Shown piece by piece: positions 10,689 to 22,869 of a stretch of DNA of 64,000 nt. The DNA lies in contig CM019713.1 of assembly GCA_009760885.1 (NCBI GenBank), positions 23,568,427 through 23,632,426 of the forward strand, given 5' to 3'. Position 1 is the first letter of the stretch. The number at the start of each line of letters is the position of its first letter. Under the pieces are notes generated by a model, which was not told the DNA's origin, made no database searches, and saw only the letters and a program-made list of their open reading frames with translations. The translations under genes were made by a program, and so were the position numbers. The stretch is from Achatina immaculata (lineage: Eukaryota > Mollusca > Gastropoda > Stylommatophora > Achatinidae).

Positions 10689-11512
10689 ATACAGACACAC
10701 ACACCCTTAGGGCAGAGAGATCACTCATAAAAAGGACGGACACAGCAGAGGATATGGGTTGGACAGAATTTGCACACCAAGTACATGCCACATAGCACAA
10801 GTCAGACATCTCCCTAGTGCATTGGCTTTCACAGACCACAAAGCAGTCGTAGCAACAGTTAACACAATACCTACAGCTATACCTTTAAAACGATCACCAC
10901 ACTGGACATTTAACAACACAATCCTCCAAAACAAACAATCCGTTGAAAACATGACGCAACTGATACACGCTTTCACGAACAACACACCCACACACAACAT
11001 CCAACAACACTGGGAGACTTTAAAACATGAAATAAGAGACAAAGCACAAAACTCTCAACACAGATACACAGAGAAAGACTGAGACAGGAGAAAATATTAG
11101 AAGAAGCAATCAAACTAATAAGACAGATGGACAAAAACTAACCACATTTACTAACGCTACAAGAAGAACTGGATAAACACAGACAACACAGATTTCAGGG
11201 CGCATTTCTAAGAACAAGACTCAATACTATCACACAAGAAGTACCTATGAAGCAGTACTTGAGCATAGAGAAAAACATACAACGAAGCAGACAGATAAGA
11301 GATGTAATAGACGCCACAGGGAACAGACAAACAGATAGTACAAACATAGTCCCAAGCCATTAGAGAATACTACAAAAAACTGTACACCGAGGAAGAAACA
11401 TAAGCACACATACAGGACAAATACATGCAATACACTAAACAACTCACGGATTCGGACAAGTAAGCACTAGACACACCACTAACACTAGACAACCTGACGC
11501 AGGCACTACAAA
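10689..11512 (+). pseudogene. LINE-A ORF2 5' part (duplication copy 1), cut off
   Basis: Codes for the end of an AP-type endonuclease, including DRICTPS and the catalytic-site TDH motif (usually SDH). A linker of basic and helical character leads toward the reverse transcriptase. Copy 1 has lost one A at 11049, which breaks the frame; stops also occur further on. The sequence is cut at 11512, where the second duplication unit begins, so this partial element has no RT. See 13917-16700 for the copy that continues. Confidence 0.75.
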
Positions 11513-14500
11513 CTCGCTGCTGGCGAGATTCTTCAGGTGCCGTGCATGGGGCGAAACTCCTCTCGGCCAATGAAGAAAAATACGATTAGGTTCCCGCGCA
11601 GTGCCGCCGTGGAAAAGGTGAAGGAAAGGATTAAGTGAAGTAATCAGTTGTCTCGAGGTCAGGGCTACTCAAATCACGGCACCTCTGCTCTAGAGGCTGG
11701 CCACGTCCTATATACACCCATACTGTGGCAGATTGCCTAACCCGGCTTAACCCAGGGGATAAATTAATACATCTGCTGGCGAGATTCTTCGGCTGCCGCG
11801 CGTGGGGTGAAACTCCTCCCGGCCAATGAAGAAAATGCAAAAATGAGATTAGGGTTGCCGTGCGGCGGTGCTGTGAAAATGTGATGGAAAGAATAAAGTG
11901 AAGTTTAATCGGTATGTCCAGTAGTCTCGCGGCGAGAGCTACTCATACCACGGCACCTCTGCTCTAGAAGCCGGCCACGTCCGATACACACTCATACTGG
12001 TGAAATATGCCTAAACTGGTTTAACCCATGGGTGGAACTTGATGACTTCTCATGTCACGGTACCTCCGCTCTAGAGGCCAGTCACGCCCTAAATACGCCC
12101 ATACTGGGATAATACGCCTAAAACGGCGTAACCCAGGGGTGAAACTTACTATTGGCGAGGATTCGTCCTCCTGGACAAAAGCTCCGTCCTAGTCATAACT
12201 AGGAAGGGCAGGGGCCACGACCACAAAATGCTGAAGTCGGAGACACTGGACTAGGGCAGCCTAGATAGGCAACCACCTCTCACCCGGCGGGGATATATGC
12301 GTATCCTAATCACGCCAAGATTTTCCGGTGAGAAAGTCCAACGCTGGACTGGATGGGCAACTATCTCTCACCTGGCGGGGATATACTGATATCCAAAACA
12401 TGTCGAGGTTTTCCAGTGAGAAAGTCCAACTCTAAATTAAACTGGTGCAATGAAAACCACAGTGTCACGCAATCCCGCTTCTGCAACCCACCGAGAATAC
12501 AGGCCCAAGCTCCGCGATACTCTGAACCTCTTGTGGTCCTCTCAGAGATCTCTTTTGGTCCTCTCGGGGGCCACAGGACCTCTTGTTGTCCTATCAAGGA
12601 CATCAGGAGTAAATTCAATAGGATCACGGGGTGGTCTTGGTGGTAGAAGCGACCGAAGAAGAAGAAGAAGTCCGCAATCAAATATGTTTATTAGAAGCAT
12701 TATTTATTATTATTTATGAGATATTATGGCCAGACATATTGAGAGAAATGACGACTGTGGTAAGACTGTCTCTAGTAATAAAACTATATAGAGGTGTATG
12801 GTTAAGTTTTGGCGCCAGCGTTGGCGAACTATAGCCAGGAAAGGCCCTGTTCTAGCTCTTGGTGGTGTACGTGAGAACAGACGGTAGTCTGGCCAAGTGA
12901 ATAGGGGTCACAGTTGGAAGACGAGCCCGGTGTTAAAATGTGTCGAGCTAAAGTCGGATGTACAAGGCACATAGCTGTAACACAACACAACCAACGCCCT
13001 TTTGAGGGCAAACGATGAGGAAGGTGAAAAAGAAGAACAGGTCTTCATTTGCATGTTAGAGTTGTTTTCTTGTACTGAAGCGAACGAAGAAGAAGAAGAT
13101 TAGGCTCACAAAAACTATAAAAATTAGAAAGCTGAGGTACTGGGGCCACAGTGGTTTGGAGAGGTTGATAATAGTAGGCATAGTGCCCGGCAGAAGAGAA
13201 GAGGAACGACCTCGATGCAGGTGGACTCATAACCTCACGGAAAGTCTGAATATCTCACTGAGAGACACTGATCAAAGTGTGCAAGACCGCATTGCATTCA
13301 GGGAGACAGTGGGAGGGACAACATGTAAAGGGCATGTCACACGAAGAACATGAAAAACCATAAGCTATATCAGTGCAACACACTAGACAGATTAGCAGAT
13401 CTGTCAGAATTCTGGAATTGTCCAAACGGTCTTCAAATTTCAGAACACAACTTGCTGACGCGCACTCTCTTCGATATTAAAGTCAAAACACGACCCTCGA
13501 GGAAAAGAACATGAATGGAAAACTTAGTGCTGCAGGAAAAACTGCTACTTCTTCTTCGAATGCGCTTAAAATACATATTCGCAGTTTTTTTTTCCCTTTC
13601 GTATCAGCTGGATTGTTTCTTGTTATTCCCAGAACTGGAGAGCTTAGTTTCTTGAGTAGTTTCAGTGTCCAGTAGGTGTCACCTCGGCGTTTCATATTTG
13701 CAGAGCTATCAGCCTATCTCGTTGATGATCTGCAAATGGATGCATCAGCAGCAGGCCATCTTGCTCACAACCGAGAGGCCCACAGGAGTGTTGTTAGGGA
13801 GGCAAAGTTCCGCAAGGGACATGCAAATAAATGAATGAATGAGTCAAGTAAATCACGACTTAGTACTTAGACATCTGTCTAACATAATTTAGAGACACAT
13901 ATGATTTAGTAGATACATACAGACACACACACCCTTAGGGCAGAGAGATCACTCATAAAAAGGACGGACACAGCAGAGGATATGGGTTGGACAGAATTTG
14001 CACACCAAGTACATGCCACATAGCACAAGTCAGACATCTCCCTAGTGCATTGGCTTTCACAGACCACAAAGCAGTCGTAGCAACAGTTAACACAATACCT
14101 ACAGCTATACCTTTAAAACGATCACCACACTGGACATTTAACAACACAATCCTCCAAAACAAACAATCCGTTGAAAACATGACGCAACTGATACACGCTT
14201 TCACGAACAACACACCCACACACAACATCCAACAACACTGGGAGACTTTAAAACATGAAATAAGAGACAAAGCACAAAAACTCTCAACACAGATACACAG
14301 AGAAAGACTGAGACAGGAGAAAATATTAGAAGAAGCAATCAAACTAATAAGACAGATGGACAAAAACTAACCACATTTACTAACGCTACAAGAAGAACTG
14401 GATAAACACAGACAACACAGATTTCAGGGCGCATTTCTAAGAACAAGACTCAATACTATCACACAAGAAGTACCTATGAAGCAGTACTTGAGCATAGAGA

Positions 14501-14741
14501 AAAACATACAACGAAGCAGACAGATAAGAGATGTAATAGACGCCACAGGGAACAGACAAACAGATAGTACAAACATAGTCCCAAGCCATTAGAGAATACT
14601 ACAAAAAACTGTACACCGAGGAAGAAACATAAGCACACATACAGGACAAATACATGCAATACACTAAACAACTCACGGATTCGGACAAGTAAGCACTAGA
14701 CACACCACTAACACTAGACAACCTGACGCAGGCACTACAAA
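11513..14741 (+). repeat. tandem duplication, copy 2 (3229 bp)
   Basis: Second unit of the duplication. Contents match copy 1 in order: repeat-H from its internal repeats (tail at 12649-12670), SINE-G at 12833-13025, the LINE C-terminal fragment at 13103-13353, the GAA-tailed minus fragment at 13547-13695, the LINE-B end at 13700-13841 and the LINE-A endonuclease end from 13917. Only the one-base difference in the A-run was seen by comparing coordinates and translated ORFs. Copy 2 continues without a break into the rest of LINE-A, so this unit holds the original right flank. Confidence 0.95.
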
Positions 14742-16695
14742 CAATGCAGGAAAATAAGTCACCAGGGCCAGACGGCCTCACAGCAGAATTCTACAAACAC
14801 TTCTTTGCATTCTTAGGTCCTCTTCTCTTACAGGTCTTCACAGAGGCCTTCCAAAACAAACAACTCCCGCCCAGCCTAAACCTATCATACATCACGCTCA
14901 TACCCAAAGACAGCGCGGACAAAACACAACACAAAAACTACAGATCCATTTCTCTGCTAAATGTAGATTACAAGATCTTCACAAAAGCGCTCACAAACAA
15001 GCTCAAACCAGTTATGCACAAACTCATACACGAAGACCAACAATGTAGTGTAGAGAACAGAAACACGCCAGCACACACATTTCATACGAGACGTCATATA
15101 CTACACACACCAGAAGAACAGCCAGTCGTCAGTTCTTTCCTTAGATCAGGAGAAAGCCTTCGCTAGAGTGTCACACAAATACCTGCACAAGACACTAATC
15201 CACTGTAATATAGGGGACTACTTCAGAGACTGGATTCACATTCTCTATTCCAAACCTGAGAGCAAAGTCTTAGTAAACCACGCGCTTACAGAGACTTTCA
15301 GGCTAACTAGATCAGTGAGACAGGGCTGCCCTCTCTCTCCGTTACTGTACATACTCACTCTAGAACCATTTCTAGAGAAAATCAGACAAGACACAACAAA
15401 CCAGGGAACTTTCGTACCTGGCAAGGGAGAGAGAAAGTTGCTCGTGTATGCGGACGACACGATCTTCCTCCCAACAACAAACAGATCAATAACTCACATT
15501 TTAGACAGCTTCACAGAGTTCGGTGAAGGTAATGGAGCAAAACTCAACATACAAAAATCAGTAATCATGGGAATAGGCAAATGGCGAGATAAAAGGGACT
15601 TCCCCTTTCGTCTTACACGCACAGACAACATCCACCTGTACGGCATTACTTTCCCATCACACCCGAATACAATACACAAACCCACATGAGACAACCTCAC
15701 AACAAACATTACAAACACGTTATAAAGATACAAATACAAAACAGAAACAATTTTTGGAAGAAGCATCATAGTAAACACATACATAATACCAAAAATAATA
15801 TACACCGCCACAGTACTAGACCCTCCGCAGCAGACAATCAAAGAAATAAACAAACAAATCAGAAACGTTATCTTCACAAACACCGTACACAGCATACAAC
15901 GTAAAACCCTCATGCAGGACAAAATACATGGAGAGATTGCCTTGCAAGACATACAGACAAAGATACAAGCACTCAGAATCAGCCACGTAGGTCGCATCAT
16001 CAAACACCCAAACCAACACCCGCTAGCTTACTACTACATAGGACTGAGACTATCAAACTTAATCCTACCAAACAACTCGCAGGCACACCACTTTGGCACA
16101 CTACCACCCTTCTACAAGAACTGCATACAAGCAATTCAAGGACTCAAAACACTCTATTCAATGCAAAACAAACCACATATACATTTGGTCAGAAATCAAG
16201 CACCACTATTACACCTTAGGATCAAGAGGGGACGCAGATATCCCATACTAGACTACACTGACACATTCCAAAACCTCCATCTCAAAAACATCACACCAAA
16301 AGCCAGAGAAATCACTTTCGGACTCGTATACATCATGACACCCACGATACACAGACAAACACACAGAAACATGGGACGATGTTACCTATGCGGGAGGAAC
16401 GCACTAGAAACAGAAGAACACATTTTCTACGAACGCAAAACAGTAGCAACCACCGTAAGAACAATACATAACACAATAGAAACACACATGGCACAAAAAG
16501 CAGACATCTACAAAGCCATAATGTTGAATACAATCCCTAAAACTCAGGCGGACACACACACCAAGTTACTGGCTCTGCTCGCAGAGTTCAGGTACATGGT
16601 GTGGACGTGTAAAAACAGGGCTCGTTTTCATTTCTACACGTTTAGTCCTGCCACCTTCTTAGGACTGTTTCAGCAAAGATTAAGCAGAATAATGG

Positions 16696-16700
<5 letters not shown>
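13917..16700 (+). pseudogene. LINE-A (L1/Tx1-like) ORF2: endonuclease end, reverse transcriptase, zinc knuckle
   Basis: A non-LTR polyprotein broken into pieces. Visible in order: the end of the AP endonuclease (TDHKAVV, 13987-14370); RT entry KSPGPDGLTAEFYKHF (from 14744); the SYITLIPK and NYRSISLLNVDYKI motifs; motif A LDQEKAF near 15140; SVRQGCPLSPLLYI (15168-15689 frame); the catalytic YADD in VYADDTIFL; and a C-terminal CCHC-like cluster CYLCG..ETEEHIFYE (15912-16700). This order and these motifs fit the L1/Tx1 group. At least three frameshifts or stops separate the parts (near 14370, 15050 and 15689), so it cannot make a full protein. A long GA microsatellite follows the stop. Confidence 0.88.

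Positions 16701-16744
<44 letters not shown>
16698..16744 (+). repeat. (GA)n microsatellite at the end of LINE-A
   Basis: A nearly perfect GA run of about 46 bases begins right at the stop codon of LINE-A, so it may be the element's tail. Confidence 0.85.
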
Positions 16745-16746
<2 letters not shown>

Positions 16747-16790
16747 CAAGAAAGAGTTAAAAGATTTCATGTACATCCCATGAGCTTCTT

Positions 16791-16870
16791 CTTCTTCTTC
16801 TTCGTTCGTTCGTATTGTCTGTCTATATCTGCAATCCTGTCTCTTGGATAAATTTCACTGTTTTTTGTAA
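16791..16870 (-). mobile_element. GAA-tailed repeat end on the minus strand
   Basis: On the minus strand it ends GAACGAACGAAGAAGAAG at 16790-16812, the same terminal motif as SINE-G and repeat-H. The body, to about 16870, is otherwise unassigned. Confidence 0.45.
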
Positions 16871-17239
16871 TTCGTGTATGGAACCGTAGAGCTTATCATC
16901 CCATGAGCGAAAGAGAAGGCTTTTGCCAAAAACGTTCCATGTACATCACCAGAAAGGAAGATAACTATGGGAGTGAGAAAGATAGAGAGAGTACAAAAGA
17001 ATATCTAAAAATTAGAGGAACATATAAAACTCTTTTTACACAAATCCTGTTGTAATCCCGGGAAAAATATTTTTTTAAAAAAGGGAAAAAAAGGAGGAAA
17101 ACAAATAAGGGAAAAACCAACACATACAAATACAAAAGTGGCACATGATGACAGTGACAAAGACCACTCGCAAAAGTTTTCCAAAGTTGCACAGTGAAAG
17201 GCCTTGATGGACCAATCACTGAGTCTGAGACACACACAA
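16871..17239. other. spacer, no recognisable gene
   Basis: Holds A-rich and purine-rich tracts (17060-17110). Minus ORFs at 16965-17237 are hydrophobic readings of A-rich DNA and not convincing. Confidence 0.4.
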
Positions 17240-18340
17240 AAAAAAAAAAAATTTTTTTACAGTCGACTTGGCTCGTTACTGGAGGAAACCCCTTGCGAGT
17301 TCAGTTTGTGATTTATGAGGCGTATCCGTGCTTGTTCATGAAAATGGCCCAGCCGATGTTAATTTTGAGTCAAGGAAGTACTTGACTACTGGAGAGTTAC
17401 ACAAGCCTGGCACGTTGGTTCTCAGCGTGTCTGGACAAGAGGCATCCAAAGCCACACTACCAGTGATTGTGGGAATGTTGATCGGGCGCACAGGAATTGT
17501 TACTAATGGCGTCGCCGCTCTGTACCACCTGCAAAACACCCACCGGTACTACTCCACGCTAACGACGTCGGCACACATCATCCATTATAACAGACTAAAG
17601 GGGTTCCGCTTCCATTGCAGCAACGCCAAAATTACTATCGAAGTGAACCACCACGAAAAAGATAAGATAAAAGGGACCTTACATTATGTCCCCCCAGGGA
17701 TCATTGGAGAAGGTGTTCGCCAGATCTTGATAGAAGTCACCAGGGACGAGAAACTCGAAATATTCCAAAACAAGCCAGGAACTGACAAGTGGACCTTTTT
17801 GTGTCATCCGAAGAAGCAAATTTCGCATCAGATAAACTTGAAATTGACTGATATGGGGGGGGGGGGGGGGGCAGAGTTCTGCATCTCCTGGTCACATTGT
17901 CTACTTCCTGCGGCGAAGAAAATCATTGATTGAGTCAATTTCCCCCCCCCCCAAAAAAAAGACACTTATCCCGATGGCAGACGCAATGGAGGACATGCTA
18001 CAATGATGTGATAACCTCTGACCCAGCTAATGAAGCCTCCAGCATAGACCCAGAGCAAGAGATGCCTGTTCTGCTGCCGTTTCTAAAGGAGACCACACCA
18101 GTTTCGGATGCTATCCCACCAAAGGAAGACTCCAGCAACAGCCAGTAACAAGACCAAGATGAAGATGATGGTTTTACAGAAGTCAGATGGGACAATAAAA
18201 GAGGACCAAAGGGCAAAAAGTCTTTCCAAACCGAAAAATCAAAAAAAAAAAAAAAGAGCGCTGATAAACGGACAGAACCAGGACAACTCACAGAGTGTGT
18301 GGAATATCACACAAACAATCCCCGCCACAGCCCCGTAGTA
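17240..18340 (+). pseudogene. probable LINE ORF1 (L1/Tx1-like), broken
   Basis: The main open stretch is 17328-17933, preceded in the same frame by TVDLARYWRKPLAS and interrupted after ILSQG in another frame. The end reads DGFTEVRW followed by a basic Lys-rich tail (18150-18260), a style seen at the end of Tx1/L1 ORF1 proteins. A 17-base G run (17855-17871) and an 11-base C run (17942-17952) sit exactly where the reading frame is lost. A start of an endonuclease domain follows at 18616, which supports an ORF1-ORF2 order. The RNA-binding domain itself was not recognised, so this is an inference from order and style. Confidence 0.5.
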
Positions 18341-18615
18341 TACAACTTTGGACTAAATGCTTGAAACGCTGCAGTCTCCACCAAGTCTGGTGTTATACAA
18401 AGGGCAACATCCACATACCATAGACAACCAAGCCAGACAGAATGGCACTCAAATGCCTGGACATAGTTTGGAGTGACTTTCCACATGGATAGTTATTTAA
18501 GTCTGTGTTTCTCTTATTAGAAGTTTTCTTCATTCATGCTTGGCCATATCTGGTATGTACCATATACGTTTAAACTCACAGTTTAATTGTTTTTTTTTTA
18601 AATTTCTCCTGGGAA

Positions 18616-18715
18616 ATGGATTTTCACTTCAGAATTTTAAGTGTTACTATTAAGGGTTTAAGAAATAAATTAGACAATGTGATGGTTCTAAGGACTGTAA
18701 TAGCCAGAGGTGGGG
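18616..18715 (+). pseudogene. start of a LINE endonuclease domain, truncated
   Basis: MDFHFRILSVTIKGLRNKLDN matches the first beta strand of AP-type LINE endonucleases (ILSxNxxGLRN, with the Asn changed to Thr). It is cut about 30 codons later, where repeat-H DNA begins. Confidence 0.6.
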
Positions 18716-18773
18716 TGAGGGATACGCTCTCCACTCCAGTTAAATGTCTTCATGGTTACGTCCATGGTTACGC

Positions 18774-19812
18774 CTCTGACAGTCCAAGTCCAGCTCCTGA
18801 CCTTCTTGTGGCGGAACTGTTTAAACTGACAAGAGAAGGGGCGAAAGGCGAATGTCTGGTGCCTGAAAACCAGATGCTTTCAGGTAGATGAGACTCATTG
18901 GTCGTGGTTGGTAGCTCATCTAGGAGAAGGAAAGCTCCTGCTCACGCTGGCAAGATTCTTCAGCTGCCATGTGTGGGGTGAAACTCCTCCTAGCCAGTGA
19001 AGAAAAATGTGATTAGGGTTGCCGCGCGGAGGTGTCATAGAAAAGTAACAAGTAGTCTCGTGGTCAGGGCTACTCATATCATGGCACCTCTGCTCTAGAG
19101 GCCAGCCACATCCTATATACACCCATACTGGCTCAGATGCCTAAACCAGCTTAACCCAGGGGTTAAACTAAGTTTCTGCTGGCGAGATTCTTCAGCTGCC
19201 GTGCGTGGGGTGAAATTCATCCCGGCCAATGAATAAAAATGCGATTAGGGTTGCCGCGTGGTTCCGTTGTGAAAAGGTGATGGAAAAGATTAAGTGAAAT
19301 TTAATCGGTATGGTCAGTGGACTAGTAGTGAAGGCCGCTCATACCATAGCACCTCTGCTCTAGAGGCCTACCACTTTCTATATACACCTATACTGGGGCA
19401 GTATGCCTAAACCAGCTTAACCCAGGGATGAAACTTACTAGTGGCGAGGATTCGTCCTCCTCGACAAAAGCTCCATCCTGGTCACCATCAGGAAGGGTAG
19501 TGGCCATGACCACAAAATGTTGGAGACACTGGACCCGTGCAGTCTAGATAGGCAGCCACCTCTCACCCAGCGGGGATATATTCATATCCAAACCACGTCG
19601 AGATTTTCCGGTGAGAAAGTTTAACTCTAGACTAAACTGGTGCAACAAAAGCTAGTGTCACGCAATGCCGCTTATGTGACCCACTGAGAATATAGGCCCA
19701 AGGCCGACGATGCTTTGAGCCTCCATCCTAAATGAGACTATCACGAGAATCACAGGAGTAAATTCAGTAGGATCACGGGGCGATCTTGGTAGAAGCGAAC
19801 GAAGAAGAAGAT
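18774..19812 (+). repeat. repeat-H, second copy
   Basis: Homologous to 8118-9441, with many substitutions and a shorter internal-repeat section. It starts TCTGACAGTCCAAGTC and ends GAAGCGAACGAAGAAGAAGA. It interrupts or abuts the truncated endonuclease start at 18616. Confidence 0.75.
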
Positions 19813-20199
19813 GCCTCATATGAGCATATAGAAACAGAGCAAAATGCGATGGAAGAATATTTAATTGTGACCTTTTTCTGTATATTTTCAAACAGATGAT
19901 GAAGACATACCCCAGAACCCCTCTCTTGATAAATGACTCATTATATTACAGCACAACTGTAACAAAACTATGACATAACAGGCATCTTTTATCACGCCAT
20001 GTGTCTGTCCCAGATATTATAATTCATTTCAAGTACCCCTTTATGTATCATTCATGATTGTTTATGGTCTCCGCTGTTTAAAAATCTTTGTGAAAAAAAA
20101 GCATAGGAGAGAGAGAGAGAAAGAGAAAGAAAGATGAAACTTGAGTAACCCCCTTTCTGCCAAAATGCTCAGTTTAGATGTATCTATATTACACTTTAA
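19813..20199. other. no recognisable gene
   Basis: AT-rich, with a GA-rich patch at 20108-20133. No feature is supported. Confidence 0.4.
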
Positions 20200-20291
20200 G
20201 GGCTCACCTGGGCAAGAGCAGAAAAAAAGGCGAAGGACAGGCATTTGTGGAAAACCCTTGCGGAAGCCCCATGTGCCCTGGGCACTTAAGG

Positions 20292-20338
<47 letters not shown>
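20200..20338 (+). mobile_element. LINE-D 3' end with (GA)n tail
   Basis: Matches the minus-strand LINE-D end at 22876-22980: GCAAGAGCAGAAAAAAAGGC, CCCCATGTGCCCTGGGCAC and then AAGGTTCAGAGAGAGA. The GA tail runs about 20296-20337. It encodes only the last 30 or so residues (RAEKKAKD..HVPWA). Strongly 5'-truncated. Confidence 0.85.
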
Positions 20339-20340
<2 letters not shown>

Positions 20341-22379
20341 CACTCTCTATATTACTCGTCACTGTCATCTTATGATTTGTAAATGCCCACCATTCCATTA
20401 TTTCATCTCACGGCCAATCATCCCCATTTCACAAGATTGTGCAACTGTTACTTGTTGAACACAAATAAACTTTGAAAAAAAAAAGTTTTACATAGATAAA
20501 AAAAAATTATGGATTATATGACGATATAGAATGAGATGACAGTTTAGACAGAGAGTTAGAGTTGTTCATTGTTAGTTTTCTTATAGAATGTTAGAACTAG
20601 GATGAAGTGAATTTCGTTCTAGCTAATGAGTTGCTACTAAATGTTGCCTCATGGCATTGTGTAAGGAGTGTTCAGAACTAGCGAATGTTAGAAAAGTGTT
20701 GTGAATAATGTGCATTCAGTGAGATGTTTCAGAAGATGTAAGTAATGCATCTCTTTGTTTTGTTCATGCTGTGTGAACATGATTGTAGTTTTGTTGTGAG
20801 AGTTGTTCACTCTCTCCCCATGTGGCCAACAATGTTCTAGCCGGGGAGTGGAGCCTCAAGCACATTTTTCTGTCCGTGCATTTCATCAGCATCAGTCATT
20901 ATTCCTTATAAATAAAACTGCTGATGTTTTCAAACTCTCTTCAAGTTAATCCACACTGTTACGTGTCAGTTCTGTCAGTAGTTTTCAAGTTATGCTGCTG
21001 TTGTCCACGTGGAGTTGTTGAGAGCCTGGGTATGTTCAGTTTATTGTGAGTAACGTTGAAACTAAATTGATAAGACTTCCAGATAGAACCTTTCTTATCT
21101 GAGTAGTAGTCTGACGAATCTAACTACAACTTCTTGCTCCACTAGACTTTTTCAAACAGCATCATCGTGTGATTGTCTGTAGTTATACAATCATGTATGT
21201 CGTGCAACTTTCTCACTACACAGCATTAAGAAAAAGGAATACGCTTTTACTCACTCCACAGTCATAATCTTCTTTATCATCATTTCTGTATCAAGAAATA
21301 TTTGAAATAAATGAATCTGTGAATTGTCTTTATAAATGAGGTACATTTGCTGTTGGACAGTATCACACAAATGGGAGATAAGGTAGATGTGTGTAAGTGA
21401 TAGTACATCATGATGATAAGCAGCTATCCTCAGTTCTTTGAAGGACTTGGATCTGATTTGGTTCACCCACACCTGCATAGCTCACTTATAGCTCTGTTAG
21501 TCTGCTTGTGTACAGCAGCATGTTCCCCTCCAGCTGGCAAAACTCTTGAGCAATATTAAGGGAATGTCCATTCCTAGTACACAGTCTGGGACAGTGAGTG
21601 AGGCAGTAGAACTGCATAGATTGGTGGTCTGTGACAACATTTCAATGCGCTTTTTCTAATTTTCGCTGTGAAATGTTTCACATGTTTTGGTGAATCTTGG
21701 GTGGAGGAAGGAATTTTTTTTTTGTGCCCACTATGTGGAAGCGATTGTTCAGAATAAAAAGAGGCATAATTTCTCTCACCATATTTTTGGTAGTCAGTTG
21801 TCATACATTTCATATTCTGTTCATTTGTCATAACAAGTAGGAATGTTAAGTGTTATCTATTTTTTTCTTAACTATGTTATTTTCATTTTGAAAAATCACC
21901 AAGTTTGTACTGTGTAGTGTAAATCTGGCTAGTTAAAAGTTACCCACATTTTCTGGGAAAAAAAATTCTTTTGTATTTAAAGCACATAACTACCATACAG
22001 ATATGAAAAATGTCCAAAGTATGGGGGTCCGTGGCCTGGATTTTGAAAGAGCAAGGGATCCGTGAACTGTCATTAAGTGGGAACCAGTGGCACAGATCAC
22101 TGCCTCACACAATGGCAAAGTGTGCCATGCAGGAGGCATTTTGGACACGTAAAGAACAAATACGTCTGGCCACTGTGGAAAAGGCATCTTACCACATATA
22201 ACACAAAGACATTAATGCATGAAGAAGAAATGATGCAGGCAAAATCTGGAGTAGGGCCTGCTGTAGATTTATGTACAAACAGGGAAGAGGGACTAGGGCA
22301 GACCACAATGACAAGCATGTTCTAAAGTCATCAACTGATGGGGCATGCTCTGGCGAAAGTTGCCTAAAAGCTAGAAGGA
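20339..22379. other. unassigned region
   Basis: No gene could be named. Minus ORFs at 21251-21478 (75 residues) and 21574-21831 (85 residues) use varied codons and could be exons or relics, but show no family motif. The sequence at 22000-22379 leads into a LINE endonuclease start and may be its 5' region. Confidence 0.35.
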
Positions 22380-22835
22380 AATATCTATGCATAGGTACAT
22401 GGAATGTTAGAACCTTGCACCAAAGTAGTAAAATGGCAAATCTATTTTTTTTATATTTACGCTTGTTTTATGGACTACACAAAGGTCTTTGATCGAGCCA
22501 GGCATGAACAGCTGATGGAGAGAGATTAATGTTAATGGCAAAGACATCACAATAATAAGCAAACTATATTGGGAACAACCAAGAGGCCTACAGGAGAGCT
22601 GTTAGGGAGGCAAAGTTCCGCAAGGGACATGCAAATGAATGAATGAATATTGGGAACAGACAGGCAAACTACTCAACACCAATAAATATAAAAAGAAGGG
22701 TCAGACGAGGACTATCCTTTTCTCTGTGTGCTTAACCTCTTAACAGAGGATTCAAAGAAATTAGTGAGATGCCTGGATTAAACATTAATGGAACAGCTGT
22801 CATTAACTTAAGATATGCAAATGACACAGTTTTTT
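22380..22835 (+). pseudogene. internally deleted RTE-like LINE
   Basis: Begins with an endonuclease start, YLCIGTWNVRTLHQ (22380-22437). It then jumps within a few bases to RT motif A, FMDYTKVFDRARHEQLM (22460-22515), continues to VRRGLSFSL (motif B region), and ends at LRYANDTV, where the catalytic YADD has become YAND. About 1.5 kb of endonuclease and RT is missing. A 69-bp LINE-B end is nested inside. It stops at a T/G homopolymer (22830-22851), beyond which LINE-D begins on the other strand. Confidence 0.75.
22566..22658 (+). mobile_element. nested 69-bp LINE-B end with target-site duplication
   Basis: A 69-bp insert (22578-22646) carries only the last LINE-B codons (REAKFRKGHANE) and the (ATGA)n tail. 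It is flanked by the perfect 12-bp duplication ATATTGGGAACA at 22566-22577 and 22647-22658. Removing it rejoins the host LINE reading. Confidence 0.93.
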
Positions 22836-22869
22836 TTTTTTGGGGGGGGGGACCAAAAACACCTACAGT

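Larger units (their letters stand above)
8285..11512 (+). repeat. tandem duplication, copy 1 (3228 bp)
   Basis: Repeats at 11513-14741 with a constant offset of 3228. The offset becomes 3229 after one extra A in an A-run (AAAACTC near 11049 against AAAAACTC near 14277). ORFs in the two copies are identical up to that point. The junction carries the three-base microhomology AAA. It holds repeat-H, SINE-G, LINE tail fragments and the start of LINE-A. Confidence 0.95.

Noticed and set aside
21251..21831. A gene made of the two minus-strand ORFs here
   Set aside because: No known domain and no splice junction linking them could be shown; left as unassigned.
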